Below, piece after piece: positions 47,901-60,008 of a stretch of DNA of 64,000 bases (position 1 is the first letter of the stretch; the number at the start of each line of letters is the position of its first letter). Below the pieces are notes generated by a model that saw only the letters and a program-made list of their open reading frames with translations, was not told where the DNA came from and ran no database searches. Source of the stretch: Adineta vaga (Eukaryota; Rotifera); contig CP075493.1 in NCBI GenBank assembly GCA_021613535.1, positions 3,720,001 through 3,784,000 on the forward strand. The letters are read 5' to 3'. Both the position numbers and the translations under genes were made by a program.

Positions 47901-49638
47901 ATAGTATTAGTCATGCTAGTATCTGCTCTTTAGTATATTTATTGGACTCGTCATGATACGAACTCAAACCGTACAAAAGAAAAGAAATGGTAAAATAACA
48001 ACAATTAATTCTTATGATATAGAAAGGAAGAAAAAAAACTGAGAATGCAATTAAGACAATTTGACTTTAGTTGCCGTCTTTTGTTAGAAAGACCACATAC
48101 TTGTACAATATATGTTGTTGTTGTTGTTGTTATTATTATTGTTCTTTGAATTGTAAGCTACACTCATTGCAAAAAAAATGTAGATGGTAACTTGAAGGTT
48201 ATGAATATTAATGTCCGTCGAACATGTCGCAAAAGGAAAAACCGCAACACAAAGAGAGAGAAAAACAGAAAGAAAAAAAGAAGAAGAAAGAAAAGCGCAA
48301 AATATGATGATGATGATGATGACGATGTTAGAGTGTCTTCTGCTCTTTCTTTCTCAGCATCTTACTACTTTTCTTCTTGATATAAAGCTTTTGTTACTCT
48401 TACACATTGCATTCGTTGTTCTTAGTCGTTGTGTGAACGATTTGTTTTGTCATAAGAACGATGAAAGAATGAGCGAACATCGAAGAGCTCTTGCTTTCTT
48501 ATTATTATTGAACGATGATTTGTCGCTTATTCGTTCTCGATTCACTAAGAAAACAAGCGAATCACTATATCGTAAAATTAGATAAGCACATAGCACACGT
48601 GTAGGCATGCGTTCGTCTCATATAACAGCAAAGATGAAAGAAGGAATGTGTAGATGAATAGAAGAGGAAATCAACTTTTATGGTCTCTATCATACTCATC
48701 TTCAGTCTTTTTCACTCACTTAAACGGTATAGATATTCTTTTTTTTCTCTCTATTTCTCTCTATTCGCTCTTTACAATGAAATACACCTAAATAATTGAA
48801 TCGTATTTGATTAATCTGCTGTCTTGCATATGATCTTGTCTGTATCAGACAAGAGAAATCTTTCCATAAAAGAAGCAAAGCAAAACATAATAACTACATG
48901 AAAGAGAAAAATGTCTTTCTGATATGTATGCTTATCCATTTGTCACGACTGTTAGAGAATAACAAATGTCCGGGTTTATATATATATATATTTATATTGA
49001 TAACGTATAGCTACTATGATAAACAATATAAAACAGAAACATTCTATGTGTTAAAAAATCATATTTCTTATTTTTTTGCACGGCAAAAACGAAGAGATAT
49101 GAAGAAGAATTATTTCCTGATGTCTATGTTAATGCACGTTAGAAAGAGAAGAAAAGAAGAAAAAAAGATGAGCAACATGTATTCGCGTAAATTATAGCCG
49201 ACAACAAGAATACGCCTTCTGTTAACGATGCTATTGAAAGACAAGATAAATCGACAATAAAAAGAAAAAAAAACTAGAGAAGCAATGATGATTGCCCGAA
49301 AAAAAAGAATAAGAAGAAGTAATTAGATAAATAGTAGTGTTTGATTTCTTTGGATCTTCTTACTATCTTTCTTTTTTTCAAAGAAAATCTTCTATAGAAA
49401 GATGATAATAACTATGAATAAGACATTTAATTTGTACTTACATTTTCGTCCGGATCAATGCTACCTCGTTTTGACAAGTCATTTTCAGACTTAGTTCGAG
49501 AGTGTTTCTATAATTAAAAAGAAAAACAGAGAATGTCCCACATGTTTTCAATTGTATTTCGAATTAATATATGCATGTCTCAACTGACGTTTCATGCTTA
49601 TATTTAGAAAAACTTACTTTAACACGAAATAATTTCAT
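44926..49638 (-). CDS. Large disordered scaffold/adaptor-like protein with LC8-type and pYxN motifs
   Basis: Exons 49618-49638, 49442-49507, 45775-46845 and 44926-45627 join in phase 0 to 619 aa (MKLFRVKKHSRTKSENDLSK onward). No folded domain is recognised; the protein is Ser/Thr/Pro-rich with His runs and IPPPLPLNS. Tyrosine motifs YANT and YDNI (pYxN, Grb2-SH2 type) lie in EPVYANTQSLYDNILYPD. Motifs resembling dynein light chain LC8 sites recur: CASQTQL (about 321-327), DVGLQVN (485-491), KNVQTNT (527-533), SSAQTLD (556-562) and KAAQTPP (572-578). Multivalent LC8 scaffolds in other animals organise motors, junctions or centrosomes, so a cytoskeletal adaptor role is plausible but unproven. 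The intron 46846-49441 is 2.6 kb, very long for this window. A second possible first exon lies at 51734-52087. Confidence 0.65.
47600..47910. other. CpG-rich patch inside the 2.6-kb scaffold-gene intron
   Basis: Words such as GTGCGACGCGACGTCAAGG, TCGCGCGATGATG and GATCGGCGGTCGCGCCGTC cluster here within an otherwise AT-rich intron. This may mark an alternative promoter, an enhancer or an unannotated noncoding exon. No ORF is supported. Confidence 0.4.
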
Positions 49639-51733
49639 TGCCCTATAATGAGAGATTAACAGGCACTAGACGGCGTGACTAGAGGTTCTCTAATACCATT
49701 CTCTCATGATAATAATAACAATAACAACCAGTACAACGTGAAGAACAGGAGAGGATGAAATGTCGATTATAGAACTGGAAGCTCATCGTCATCATCCTTA
49801 TATTACTCGTAGTTAGGAGAGAAAAAGAACGATTTCCTGTTCGTCTCCTTTTTTTTCTCGTTTTTTTCAATTTTTTTCAACATGCTATATACGCACGCAT
49901 TCACAGAAAACGTCTAACGAGCCATCACATAAGCGCGCAGATACCTAAGCCACCCGATTCAAAAGAAAGAAAGCAGAAAGAAAAAAAAAGAAAACGTCCG
50001 CCATAGTATAGTAAAGAATACTTATTTCTAAATATGTTTTTCACCGAAATGCCTAAGTACTGAACTGCACTGCCGCATATTTTTCACGCTTTTACAACGC
50101 AACTAAATAAATATATATTACTATTCTCAAGTATAAAAGAACAGACGTGATGTTTCTTTCGTTTTCAACTAAATCTACAAACGAGGAAAGAATAAAGCGA
50201 ATGAATGATTAAATATTATTTCCGATAGGAAAACGAAGAATGTCTATAAACTAACGAGTGTTTTTCATCAATTCAATCTAATTGATTTCAAGATTTTTGA
50301 AATAAGAAAGAAACTTCATTGAACTATTGCTTTGTATGTATATAACTATTGTCATAGTTATCAGATAACACTTGAAGAGATATTTAGTTACATCTATATT
50401 GATATACAATCTAATGTAATCGAATTTCTATTTGATCAAAAGAAGAAATCATAACATATTCTCGTATTGTTGTTTTTACTTTTCTTTTGATGTTGATGAT
50501 GTAATTAAACATATTGAGCTCTTCAAAATATCCAACAAGTGTACTGACGCGTACGATCACGCATATTGATAGAGACAAATTTCGATATAATGATGATGAT
50601 GATGATGATGTTCAATGAGTCTGTCACGTAGATCGAAAATCAAAACTATCAACTTTATTTTTGAGCTTCAGAAAGTCACACATCTTTTTGTTCATGTCAA
50701 AAACGATCAATTCACTAAACAGGAATGAAATGTGTAGATTAGAAACTTGTCATTAAAACACCTCTTTTTTTACTTTTCAAAAAGAAAGACATAGAAATAA
50801 CACAAAGAAAAATTGAGTTATTTTCTTCTTCGACTTAGATTAGAAATAGATAAATGAGTTTTTTTTATATTGACATAATCCACAGGATCTAATGAGAAAC
50901 AAATGTATGGCGTAAAAGGTCAAATTAAGCATGTGTATTGTGGTATAAAATAACTAGAAGACTAATTATAATTTTATTCTTTTCTTGAACCATTTTGAAC
51001 ACAGTATGATTTTCCTCTCTTCATTTACAATAACTTTCAAACTTTTTACATGTCAACATAGATAACCTTCAAAATGTCTATTCGACAATAATTGACAGTA
51101 GATTAACTATAAGCAATTTCGTCCCAAAGAAAAGACAACTTTACTTTCCTTTTTCTTACTAAATAAATACAATTATTATCAAAATCTATGTGAGATGTCT
51201 AATTATCCAATATATTTCTATGATTTCTATTAAAACTTATGTCTATCTATATTTCATTTTTCTTTTTCTTTTTCTTTTACTTGTCATCAACTCAATATAG
51301 ATACTATAGTTGAAGACCAATTATGAATATACAGATAGGCGTATAGGTTGCTCATCATGGTCGACCTATTTTATTACGTTTGTTCAAATTATTATCAATG
51401 TTAATTGTTAAACGAAAGTTCGGTCACTTGTCTTTTCTCTCTCTCTCCCTCTCTCTCTCTCTCTGTCTCGCTTTCAATAATGTTTCTCAATTGCAGACAT
51501 TCTCAGATCATCTTACATTGTCATTCTAACATTGTTATTCTTGTATCGATACATTCAATCACGTTTTTGTGAGACAATAGATTCTATAGTATACGCATAA
51601 AGAAGTATAGAAAAATAGAAACTTTCAATGATCAATTGTTAGTAAAAGAAAGGTGTCGTATTAGACAATTGATCACTTCTACTTAGCCGGTATGCTTGTC
51701 AAATATACATAAGAAAAATAAATAACAGCTCAC
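49639..51733. other. Noncoding region between alternative first exons
   Basis: AT-rich, with a mild CG-containing patch near 49890-49950 that may be the promoter for the short first exon. A GAT-repeat lies near 50591-50610 and a CT tract at about 51432-51469. It would be an intron if transcription starts at 52087. Confidence 0.5.
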
Positions 51734-52087
51734 TTCTGTTGATATTGTTCTTGAATTGGTCTTCATATGTATTGCTCGTTCTGAACTACACGAAGAAAAC
51801 CATTTTGACCATCGTTTTCTCCATGATAACGGATTTTTCATTGATATTTGTTGATGTTGTCGTTGACTACTTACAGAAATATTTTCTTGATTAGCATTAA
51901 GAGCAGTAGGAGACATTGATATGACTTGTGCTTTTTTTGATAATGATAATGATACTAACTGCTGTTGCTTCGCTATTCTCTTCTTCCATTGATGATGAGG
52001 ATGTGGTGGATTGTTATTATTATTATTATTATTATTATTTGAATCGATCGTGGTTACGTTACTCTTCATTGCTCTGTGATGTTCCAT
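51734..52087 (-). CDS. Candidate alternative first coding exon of the scaffold gene
   Basis: ATG at 52085-52087 opens 118 codons ending ...NSRTISTE followed by a donor GTGAGC. Its phase is 0, so it can splice directly to the 49442-49507 exon (KHSRTKSEND) without a frame break, replacing MKLFRVK. The segment holds a ten-residue Asn run, His/Pro-rich sequence and basic NPLSWRKRWSKWFSSCSSE. Splicing to the 49618 exon's upstream acceptor would instead hit a stop. It could alternatively be a separate short gene. No transcript evidence is available. Confidence 0.45.
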
Positions 52088-54075
52088 ATCTTCTTTCTTC
52101 TTCTATCAATTGTTGTATACAAAAAAGAAATGAATACAGGTCATAAAAGAAGAAACGATCAATGTTCAATCATTTCTTTCTTTTTTTCTTCTTCTCGATA
52201 TTCTTTTCGTTAGGTTTTTTTACTTGATATATTGAACATTGATGGTAAATTAATTAGGACAGCAAGGACGTGAAATAAAGCGAACGAAAGTTTAATGATA
52301 ATGATTGTATAAAAAGAATGAGAACAACGAAATGATCTATGTTTTGATACATGTATCTTCTAGCTGTCCACTATACGCCAGTGATCAAAACCATCTATCA
52401 TGGATAATCGTGTTATTATGAGATGTGTATGATTATTATTTGAGGACGAATGAAGTAGGAGGAGGAATATCTGCTTCGCCAACGGCAATGGACACGTTGT
52501 GACAAACCTACAATCAATACAAAACGAGAGAAAGAAAAGCAGAAGAAAAAAGAAGAAGAAGAAGAAGAGAAAAAAATCAATGACATTTTGATCATAAAAA
52601 TAAGAGATAGAGAGAAATATTCAGACGTGAGACAGACAGGTGATCATAGTTGAATAGGTGTCATGATACGCGTCTATATATTCCCTCCTATCTTTCAAAA
52701 TTATTGATGATCGAAGTGAAAAAAAGTGTTTCGATCTTCCTTCTGACTTCATCCTAAACGGTTTTAATGATCAGTCATTTTTATCCTAGTGTGACTATTT
52801 ACATGTCTAATCATTAAAAAGACATCAACATTGTTTTTTTAATATAAAGACATTTATCTTTCATTCATCCACGTATATAAAAACCCTTCCGGCAAATGAT
52901 CGTTCATTGATTCTATCAGTTAACTTCTTACTTTATTTGATCGAAAAGTAAAAATGCATAGAGATATAGATTAGTTTTTGTCTTTCACTTTTCGATACGC
53001 TTGTACTTCTTAACTAATAAGTCGTAAAAAAGAAAAAGAACGATCATTTAGGATGATACGAAAGAAAGAAATACAAACTAATCTTGATGATGTAATTATG
53101 ACTTTGTTGATGTTAGAAGTAGCAATGATGACTTTGTTTTATGTATGGTCTATGAGATTTCTTATTATGACATAGAAAATTGATGAGAAAAAAAAGTTAC
53201 TTCTCTCATTGTCAATCGATATGTCGTTTTTCTTTCTGCTTTTTATGCATTGTTGAAAAAAATTCTATTTGATGTGAACATATTGATAAGGATGAAATAG
53301 GTTGTGACAAAATAAGAAATTTTGAATGACACTAATTGATTCGATTTAAAAAGCCATGTACCTTGAAATATTATGAAGATGTTCTCGTCAAATTATAGAC
53401 AAGAATAAATAGGTTATTAACGTAAAGGATATTTCCGTCTTTATTTTAATGTACAGTAACGTCTGTTAACGATCTATCAACTATAATCTTTTCCCTAAGA
53501 CTCTAGTGCTAAAGAGAACTCCTATTATAATGAGAATAATCAATTTTGATGATTTCTTTTTTCTTCTAATGACAAGTACTATAAAATAAACTCGATGATA
53601 ATTATATTCGCATAATGAGTAAATTAAACGATCAACTGTTAACTATTTCAAAAGATGTCTAAACATTTCATGATTATTTTATCATTTTTGGCATTCTTTG
53701 TAAAATAATCTCACGAGCACAAAGTGAACAAAAAACATTTGACAAATTTCGGTAAATAATTTTTCAAAAAACGTTTATTTTCTCTCCATTGTAATGTAAT
53801 TAAGCACATAAAAAAAGTCATTAGAATAAGATCGTGCCCATATTTGAATTGAATGGATAGTTGAATTTGGTGGTAAGCAGAAAGATAATAATGTGCAAAT
53901 GCTACTCTATAGAAAAGTAAAGACGTGTATCGTCTTTGAATATAATATGACAGTAATGAGCTTTTTTATAGCAGGGATCATTTCATACTAAATATGTTTA
54001 TCAAAATGAGTGTAAAGAAACATGGCAATCAAACTGATGTTTTGACATATTGCAACCTGATATATGAAAACTTAT
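52088..54075. other. Intergenic region
   Basis: About 2 kb of AT-rich DNA with a GAA-rich tract near 52535-52570. No gene or RNA is recognised. Confidence 0.55.
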
Positions 54076-54873
54076 TTAGAAATATTCAAGTTTTTTCTTG
54101 AATTTAACTTTGCCAGGAGTTACGGTATGTTCATTAATTTTATCTTTCGATTGCTCATTAGTTTCCGAAGATTTTTTTTCCAATAATTGTTCGAAACGTT
54201 TTACCCAAGGATCAACGGTATCATCATCATCATCATCGTCGTCGTCGTCATCATCATTATTCGTCGATGTCTTTATATGATTTGTTCGTGTTAATTTCGA
54301 GACAATACTACTAACAATTGGTATTGATGATTTAACTTTCTGATGCATTGGAGAATGAGATTCTTGAGTTGATCGTCGAGAGGAATTTTCCGTCGTCGAT
54401 ACAAGAAGATTTTTATTTAATGAAGATGATGATGAAGGATTTGTAGAATATTTCATATGACATACATTAGCATAGATTGGATCGGAATCATTTTGTTGTT
54501 GATTAATAGTTGATGAACGCTCTAAACTTGATGCATGATGTTGAGAAGCAAAAGGAATTTGTTTATTTGGCGTTAGATTATTTCCTTCAAGACTTTTGCC
54601 TCTTGACGCACGACGCAAACAAGTTTCATCTTGACGTGAACGTCGTGGTGAAGATAACGAATTAGTATTATAAACATATAAATCATTTTGAACTTCGTGA
54701 GGAGATTTTGTTGTTGATAAAGATGATTCATCATCAATTAATTTCCATGTGAGTGTCAACGTTACCGAATCTGTTGCACCAAAAATATCCCATGACAAAA
54801 CATAACGACAACTTTCTTTAGCCATTGTTCGAAGGAAATTAATAACAGGACGAGGTAATTCAAGGACATCCAT
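54076..54873 (-). CDS. Unrecognised 265-aa protein with conserved-looking N-terminus
   Basis: A single open exon from ATG 54873 to TAA 54076. The first 45 residues look like a folded or conserved segment (MDVLELPRPVINFLRTMAKE, then SCRYVLSWDIFGATDSVTLT). The remainder is Ser/Thr/Arg-rich and disordered, with DPIYANVCHMKY (a pYxN-type motif), a run of twelve Asp, an amphipathic DPWVKRFEQLLEKK and a basic end KVKFKKKLEYF. I do not recognise the family. It shares the YAN motif and composition with the scaffold protein 4 kb downstream on the same strand. Upstream exons cannot be excluded. Confidence 0.6.
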   Translation of the reverse strand: MDVLELPRPVINFLRTMAKESCRYVLSWDIFGATDSVTLTLTWKLIDDESSLSTTKSPHEVQNDLYVYNTNSLSSPRRSRQDETCLRRASRGKSLEGNNLTPNKQIPFASQHHASSLERSSTINQQQNDSDPIYANVCHMKYSTNPSSSSSLNKNLLVSTTENSSRRSTQESHSPMHQKVKSSIPIVSSIVSKLTRTNHIKTSTNNDDDDDDDDDDDDTVDPWVKRFEQLLEKKSSETNEQSKDKINEHTVTPGKVKFKKKLEYF

Positions 54874-56918
54874 TAGCTTATATCAGTTGTTTCATCAATG
54901 AATATGTACATCTAGAGAAGAAGAAAAAAAATATATTGATACCATATAATTCTCATCATCATTTCGATTCATAGATTTGTTATGAATGCATCTGCTTTTT
55001 TTCTTCTTCTATTTCTCTCTTTTTTCTCATACGTTCTTTCTCTCTTACCCTTAGGAGAACATGTATAGTCTGAGTAAACATAATTTTTTTATCTCCTTCG
55101 ACTAGATTGAAAAATCTCTATTTTTTCCTACTAAAAAATGTGTGTGAATAATAATAACAATCATTAAATATCCTATTGATATTATTTCCGCTACAGCGGT
55201 AATCAGCACAATCTTGATATGATTCTATCTATCCTGAAAACTAAAGCATAATTAGATTGATAAACACCTGTTTGTTTCAGTTCTCTATGTTAATAAAACA
55301 ATAGAGAAGATTTTTGTCTCTACTAATAAAATTTTTTGTATTTCTTGTTCATCATTCTCTCTATCTGTCGTAGAATGTTAATGACAGAAAAATTATTCAG
55401 TTAACTAAAAGAAAAACCTTGAGCTCAACCTTCTTTCAACAAAAAAAAAGAATCTATACAAAGTTATGTTTATGATAGACAGATGAGCACAATAATATGG
55501 CAACTTGATATCAATTTACTCATGCCAATCAAATTCAATGTTTTAATGAGATAGAAACTGAGATAATTTACGAAATTCGAGTATGTGACGACATCCAGCT
55601 ATGTTAAGCAACATTTTTTTAATAGTATGTGTCTATTTATTACAAAGAATGTCACGAGTATCATCCATAAGTATGTAAAAAGTTTTGTAAAGCATTACAG
55701 AAAATTGTTATGACACTGAACGATAATACATTTTCAATGTTTCTGTCACTATTAATAATGTTAACGCATATTAGTTAACATTATCCTTGAAGAAAGAGTG
55801 ATTTTATCGATTTCACATTGTCGTATTTATTTAATGAATCATTAAATTTGTAAGAATTGTCTCTCTCTTGAGAGAGAGGAGAGTTTTGTTCTTACAAGCA
55901 GATAAAACATTCAATTTATCGATAAATTTAAAACAATTATAAATAAAAATGAAATGAATTTCTTTTTACTGATTCATTCATTAAACGATTGAATTTTTCT
56001 CTTTTACAAGCATTGCTTTTTGTATGTTGTTTGTCAATTATACATAATACAAAAGCTGATAATTGCAACAATACACAAGATTATCATTACATGTGTTGAC
56101 AAGATAATCGTTCTTCCTATTCGTTATTATTTCAAGCTATCTATTAGTGTTAATAGTTATTTTGACATCCGTAGGTTTCTTTGTTTTTATTGAATCATAT
56201 TCGCAATGCTTGTATATCAAGTTACTCTTATGGAATTAAAAGTGATCCAATCTAGATTTTGATTTCAATAAACTTAGAAAACATCGTACATTCTTTAAAA
56301 TTTAGTTCTTGATGAAGTTATTCGACTTTATCAATTGAAATATGAATGTAATAAATCAAAATAGCAATTATAATTGAATCGTTGTGAAAGAGTAAAAAAA
56401 CATGCATTAGAATCGTATAGATATTCGTTTTGATTTAAAATGAAAACATTTAACTATTTTTATCTGAGCTATTGAATTTCTAAGAAAGAAAAAAAATCGA
56501 AGAAGATTATCGTAATGAAGCTTAAAATGTATTCATCCTGAAAAGAAGCTGATTATCTTCTTTTTTTTGATTAAAACATAAGATTCTTTCGTCCATATAA
56601 ATAGATTTCTTTTTTGTAATTATGCTTATTTACTAATATTTAAAGGAAAAAATTCAATGGCATAATGCTTTTCCTACTAATAACATCGTGTGTTCTTGAG
56701 AGGAATAAGAAAAATGGTGTGTTTATACTTAACATTGAGTTCAAATTCATGATTTTGAAAAAAAATTCATTTGCTTTATCTTTCTATTGAGTTTATTAGT
56801 TTATTGTGAAAGTATATTCGAAAGAAAACATCAACAACAAGACATACAACGAATAAAAGCTTTCTTTTTCTTTTTCTTTTCCAAGACATTTTGTTTTATC
56901 GAGTGATTCTTTTCTTAT
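54874..56918. other. Intergenic region
   Basis: About 2 kb, AT-rich, no supported gene. Small inverted repeats include CCGCT-AC-AGCGG near 55189-55200 and CTCTCTC/GAGAGAG near 55862-55879. Confidence 0.55.
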
Positions 56919-58696
56919 TCAAGCATTTGGTGCTAATAAATTCTTCAAAAAATCATCTTGTAAACATCCATTAATGAATTCATCCTTTGTCAATGAATGA
57001 TCGCCATTAACATCGAGTTTATTCATGATTTTTTCCACACGTTTTGATGGAGAATTTTCACCTTTACGATTCTCTTCTCCAAGTAAATCATATATAGCCT
57101 ATTGAAGAAAAACAAACAAGTTATAGATAACACAAAACAAATAATCATACGGTAACGATTTGTTCCATTTCTTTTGAATCAACTCGTCCATTTTTATCAA
57201 TATCTTCAAAATAAAACGAACATTTTGTTTGGGAGCTTTTCGAAACAAAATTTCATGACAAATCGACTTACCATACATATTGAATGCCATATTGAGTTTT
57301 TCTCGAATATCTCCATGAGATGTTACAGATATAGCAATGAGAAATTCAACAAAATCTAAATACAAAGACAACGATGCATTGATGGTTTGTTTGTTTTTTT
57401 CATGAACAAATATGAACTCACCGATTTCTCCTGAATTATCAGTATCAAATGTTTTAAATACATGTGAACAAAATTTATCTGCTTTACCACTTGGATAAAA
57501 TTGTTTATAAACTTCAATAAATTTCTTCTTGTCTAATTTTCCTTTAGGACAATCTTTCTAAAAATGAGTTGATCATATATATATATATATATGTATACAT
57601 AACAGCAAAAAATTGCCCATCAATGTTAAGATTTCCGTTTCTTACACCGGAAATAAGCACTTATGAGTTCAAGTTTTGCCTTTTCATACATATTATTATT
57701 ATTATTATTCTCGAGCTTTTGTTTTCTTACGAAGTTATTAACGCGTTCGTCAAGATTTAGCATATGTATGCATAGGGAAACGATGATATTGATAATGAGT
57801 TCTTTTGATTGTGAAATGAAGCGCAAAAAAAAAAAGAATGTCTCGTCGATTAAGATAAACTGAAGAAATAGTTATGAAAACGATATATTGCATCATATAC
57901 CAATAATATTTTCCAACAAAATATTTATTTTCTTTGTCTTCAATGAAAATCTTGAGAGAACGATATCATCTCATTTATTTGACCTTCTCGTAACGCTATA
58001 TTATCTCTGAGATGAAAATGATGTTTAGATAAAATTGTCTTCGATGTGTTTGTACTTATTAACGTAACAGATGTGCAAAATACTCGGATAGATCGATGAT
58101 TATTGATGTTTTAGAGGAAGTGTATCATTAGACTGGAAGGAATTGATAGCCAAATGTTACAGAAAAATCTCTAATGGTAATAACAATCAACCTTTCTCGA
58201 ATAGATATGTCAACCTTTTTCTTCTTTCTTTTCAAAGCTCATCTATGCATAAACTCTGCTCTTTGAGGTCAATTTATAGAACATATTCTACAAGAAAGAT
58301 AAATTATTGATTAACTTATTTTCATAAACATGTGTAAATAATAATATGTTAATAAGTTCAGTGGAAAATGTGTCATTAGATACTGTTATAAGATTGTGAT
58401 ATCTTTAAGAAATATTTATCAACAAATCAATTATATCATCAATATGTTTCTTTTTTAATGCAATGAAGAACAGAAGAAAAAAACAACTGATTATGAATCA
58501 ATAAACGAACATACTGTTTTATTGATAAAAATGGTGATTTGATTAAAAAGAAAGGTAAATAAACACTTACAAGAAAACCTTGATGCCATTCCATAATTTG
58601 TTGTCGATTAAAATGCGTATTTTTCAATAATAGTTGTACTTCATCTTCTGCTAGATGTGTCGCACGTTTCTTTGATTTTGATGCTTCTGAACCCAT
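56919..58696 (-). CDS. Neuronal calcium sensor family EF-hand protein
   Basis: Exons 58571-58696, 57422-57557, 57272-57355, 57151-57203 and 56919-57098 give 192 aa, the usual NCS length. It starts [10 protein letters not shown] with Gly2 for N-myristoylation. The first EF-hand region ([20 protein letters not shown]) is the inactive NCS type with Cys-Pro. EF2 ([12 protein letters not shown]) and EF3 ([12 protein letters not shown]) have full calcium loops. EF4 ([12 protein letters not shown]) keeps acidic ligands but has His where Gly is usual at position 6. The phrase [20 protein letters not shown] matches the family core. Such proteins (frequenin/NCS-1, neurocalcin, VSNL1) transduce calcium signals to membranes in neurons. 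The exact subfamily is not clear; the first intron is about 1 kb. Confidence 0.92.
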
Positions 58697-60008
58697 ATAG
58701 ATGATCGTAGAGTAAAGAGATGTGTAAGTTATTTTCACTTTTGTTAACTTTCTACTTGCTTATAAAGCACACTAAATGAAAATAAAGGAAGTGTCGGCAA
58801 TCACAAGGAGAAAGAGATATCTCTGTCGAAGCCAAAGAAAAAGAGAGCAATAGTTGCAGGAAAAGAAGAAAAAAAAAGCGGAAGAAGAAAAGCAAAATGA
58901 ATGATGGAGAAGAGCGTTACATCTATTCATGTCGACATTATTAGAGTGTTTTCTGTCCAATTTTCGCGAGAAGAAAAGAAACGCATGTCTATTAGTCAAA
59001 GAGTCGAGATATATAATGGCAACGAATAATGTTAGAATATTTTTACTATACTAATTTAATTTCACAGATTTCCATCATCATCATCAACTTAATAGCATCT
59101 AAGACATAACTTTTCCACGAGAATATTAGCTACGAACATATCTGAATAATGTTTAATCAGTTGAATTTTTGATTAATAATATATGAGATTCCATCAAATA
59201 GATTAATGTCGGTCAATTAGCAAATTTTAAACTTTCTATAGACAAAAGACTGATAATGATTAGAATTCGAAAACTCTCTCTAGTTTGATTGATCGATATA
59301 TTTAGCTCATTTGCATATTGTTGCAATTGATGAAAAGATTTCTTTATATCTATATGTTCAATTCATGCTTGAGAGAATTAATATAATTTAAGTATTTTGT
59401 TAATAATTTTATTAGATGAACCAGTTCGTGTTGCTTGACAGAAGAAAAGATTTTTTTTTCTTGTTTCCTTGGAGAATTGATTGTTAGTTCTTTTTCTTTT
59501 AGATAGATAAATAGGTTCTTTTTCTCTCATCTTTGGATTACTCTTTAAAATTCAAATATGAAGATCAATGACTTGTCTTAATGATAATCAAAAAGTTAAC
59601 TATTCTATTGATGTTTTTTAATCGACATGAATAACATACTAAACAGTATTAATGATGCGAAATATTATTTGAAAGAAATCGTTCGATACTATAATGAGAA
59701 CTTGTTGATTATGAATCAATCGGGAGGTTTTTTTTTCTTCATAGGAAAATCTCAACACCTGTTACATTATAAATAATGATTTACAATAAATAAGTATATT
59801 CTTTTTGTTGGACAATAAAATTACTATCAATTTGTCGAGCATACATCTTAATATATTAAATCACTTAAGTATGTTCGACAAGTACTTGAATAAATTCAAG
59901 TCTCTACTAATATTCCTCTCATGTATTCTTTGATATTTTATTAAATTTATATTTTTTGTATTTTTTTTTCGTATTCAAATGATAAATATTATTTTCCAAT
60001 AATAAATT
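58697..60008. other. Intergenic region
   Basis: AT-rich DNA holding the NCS promoter and AK8 3' UTR. The ORF at 58772-58999 (-) is low complexity. No feature is supported. Confidence 0.55.

Noticed and set aside
48192-48585. Overlapping ORFs rich in Lys/Arg/Glu and Leu
   Set aside because: The translation reflects GAA repeats and T-runs inside a long intron; no consistent coding signal.
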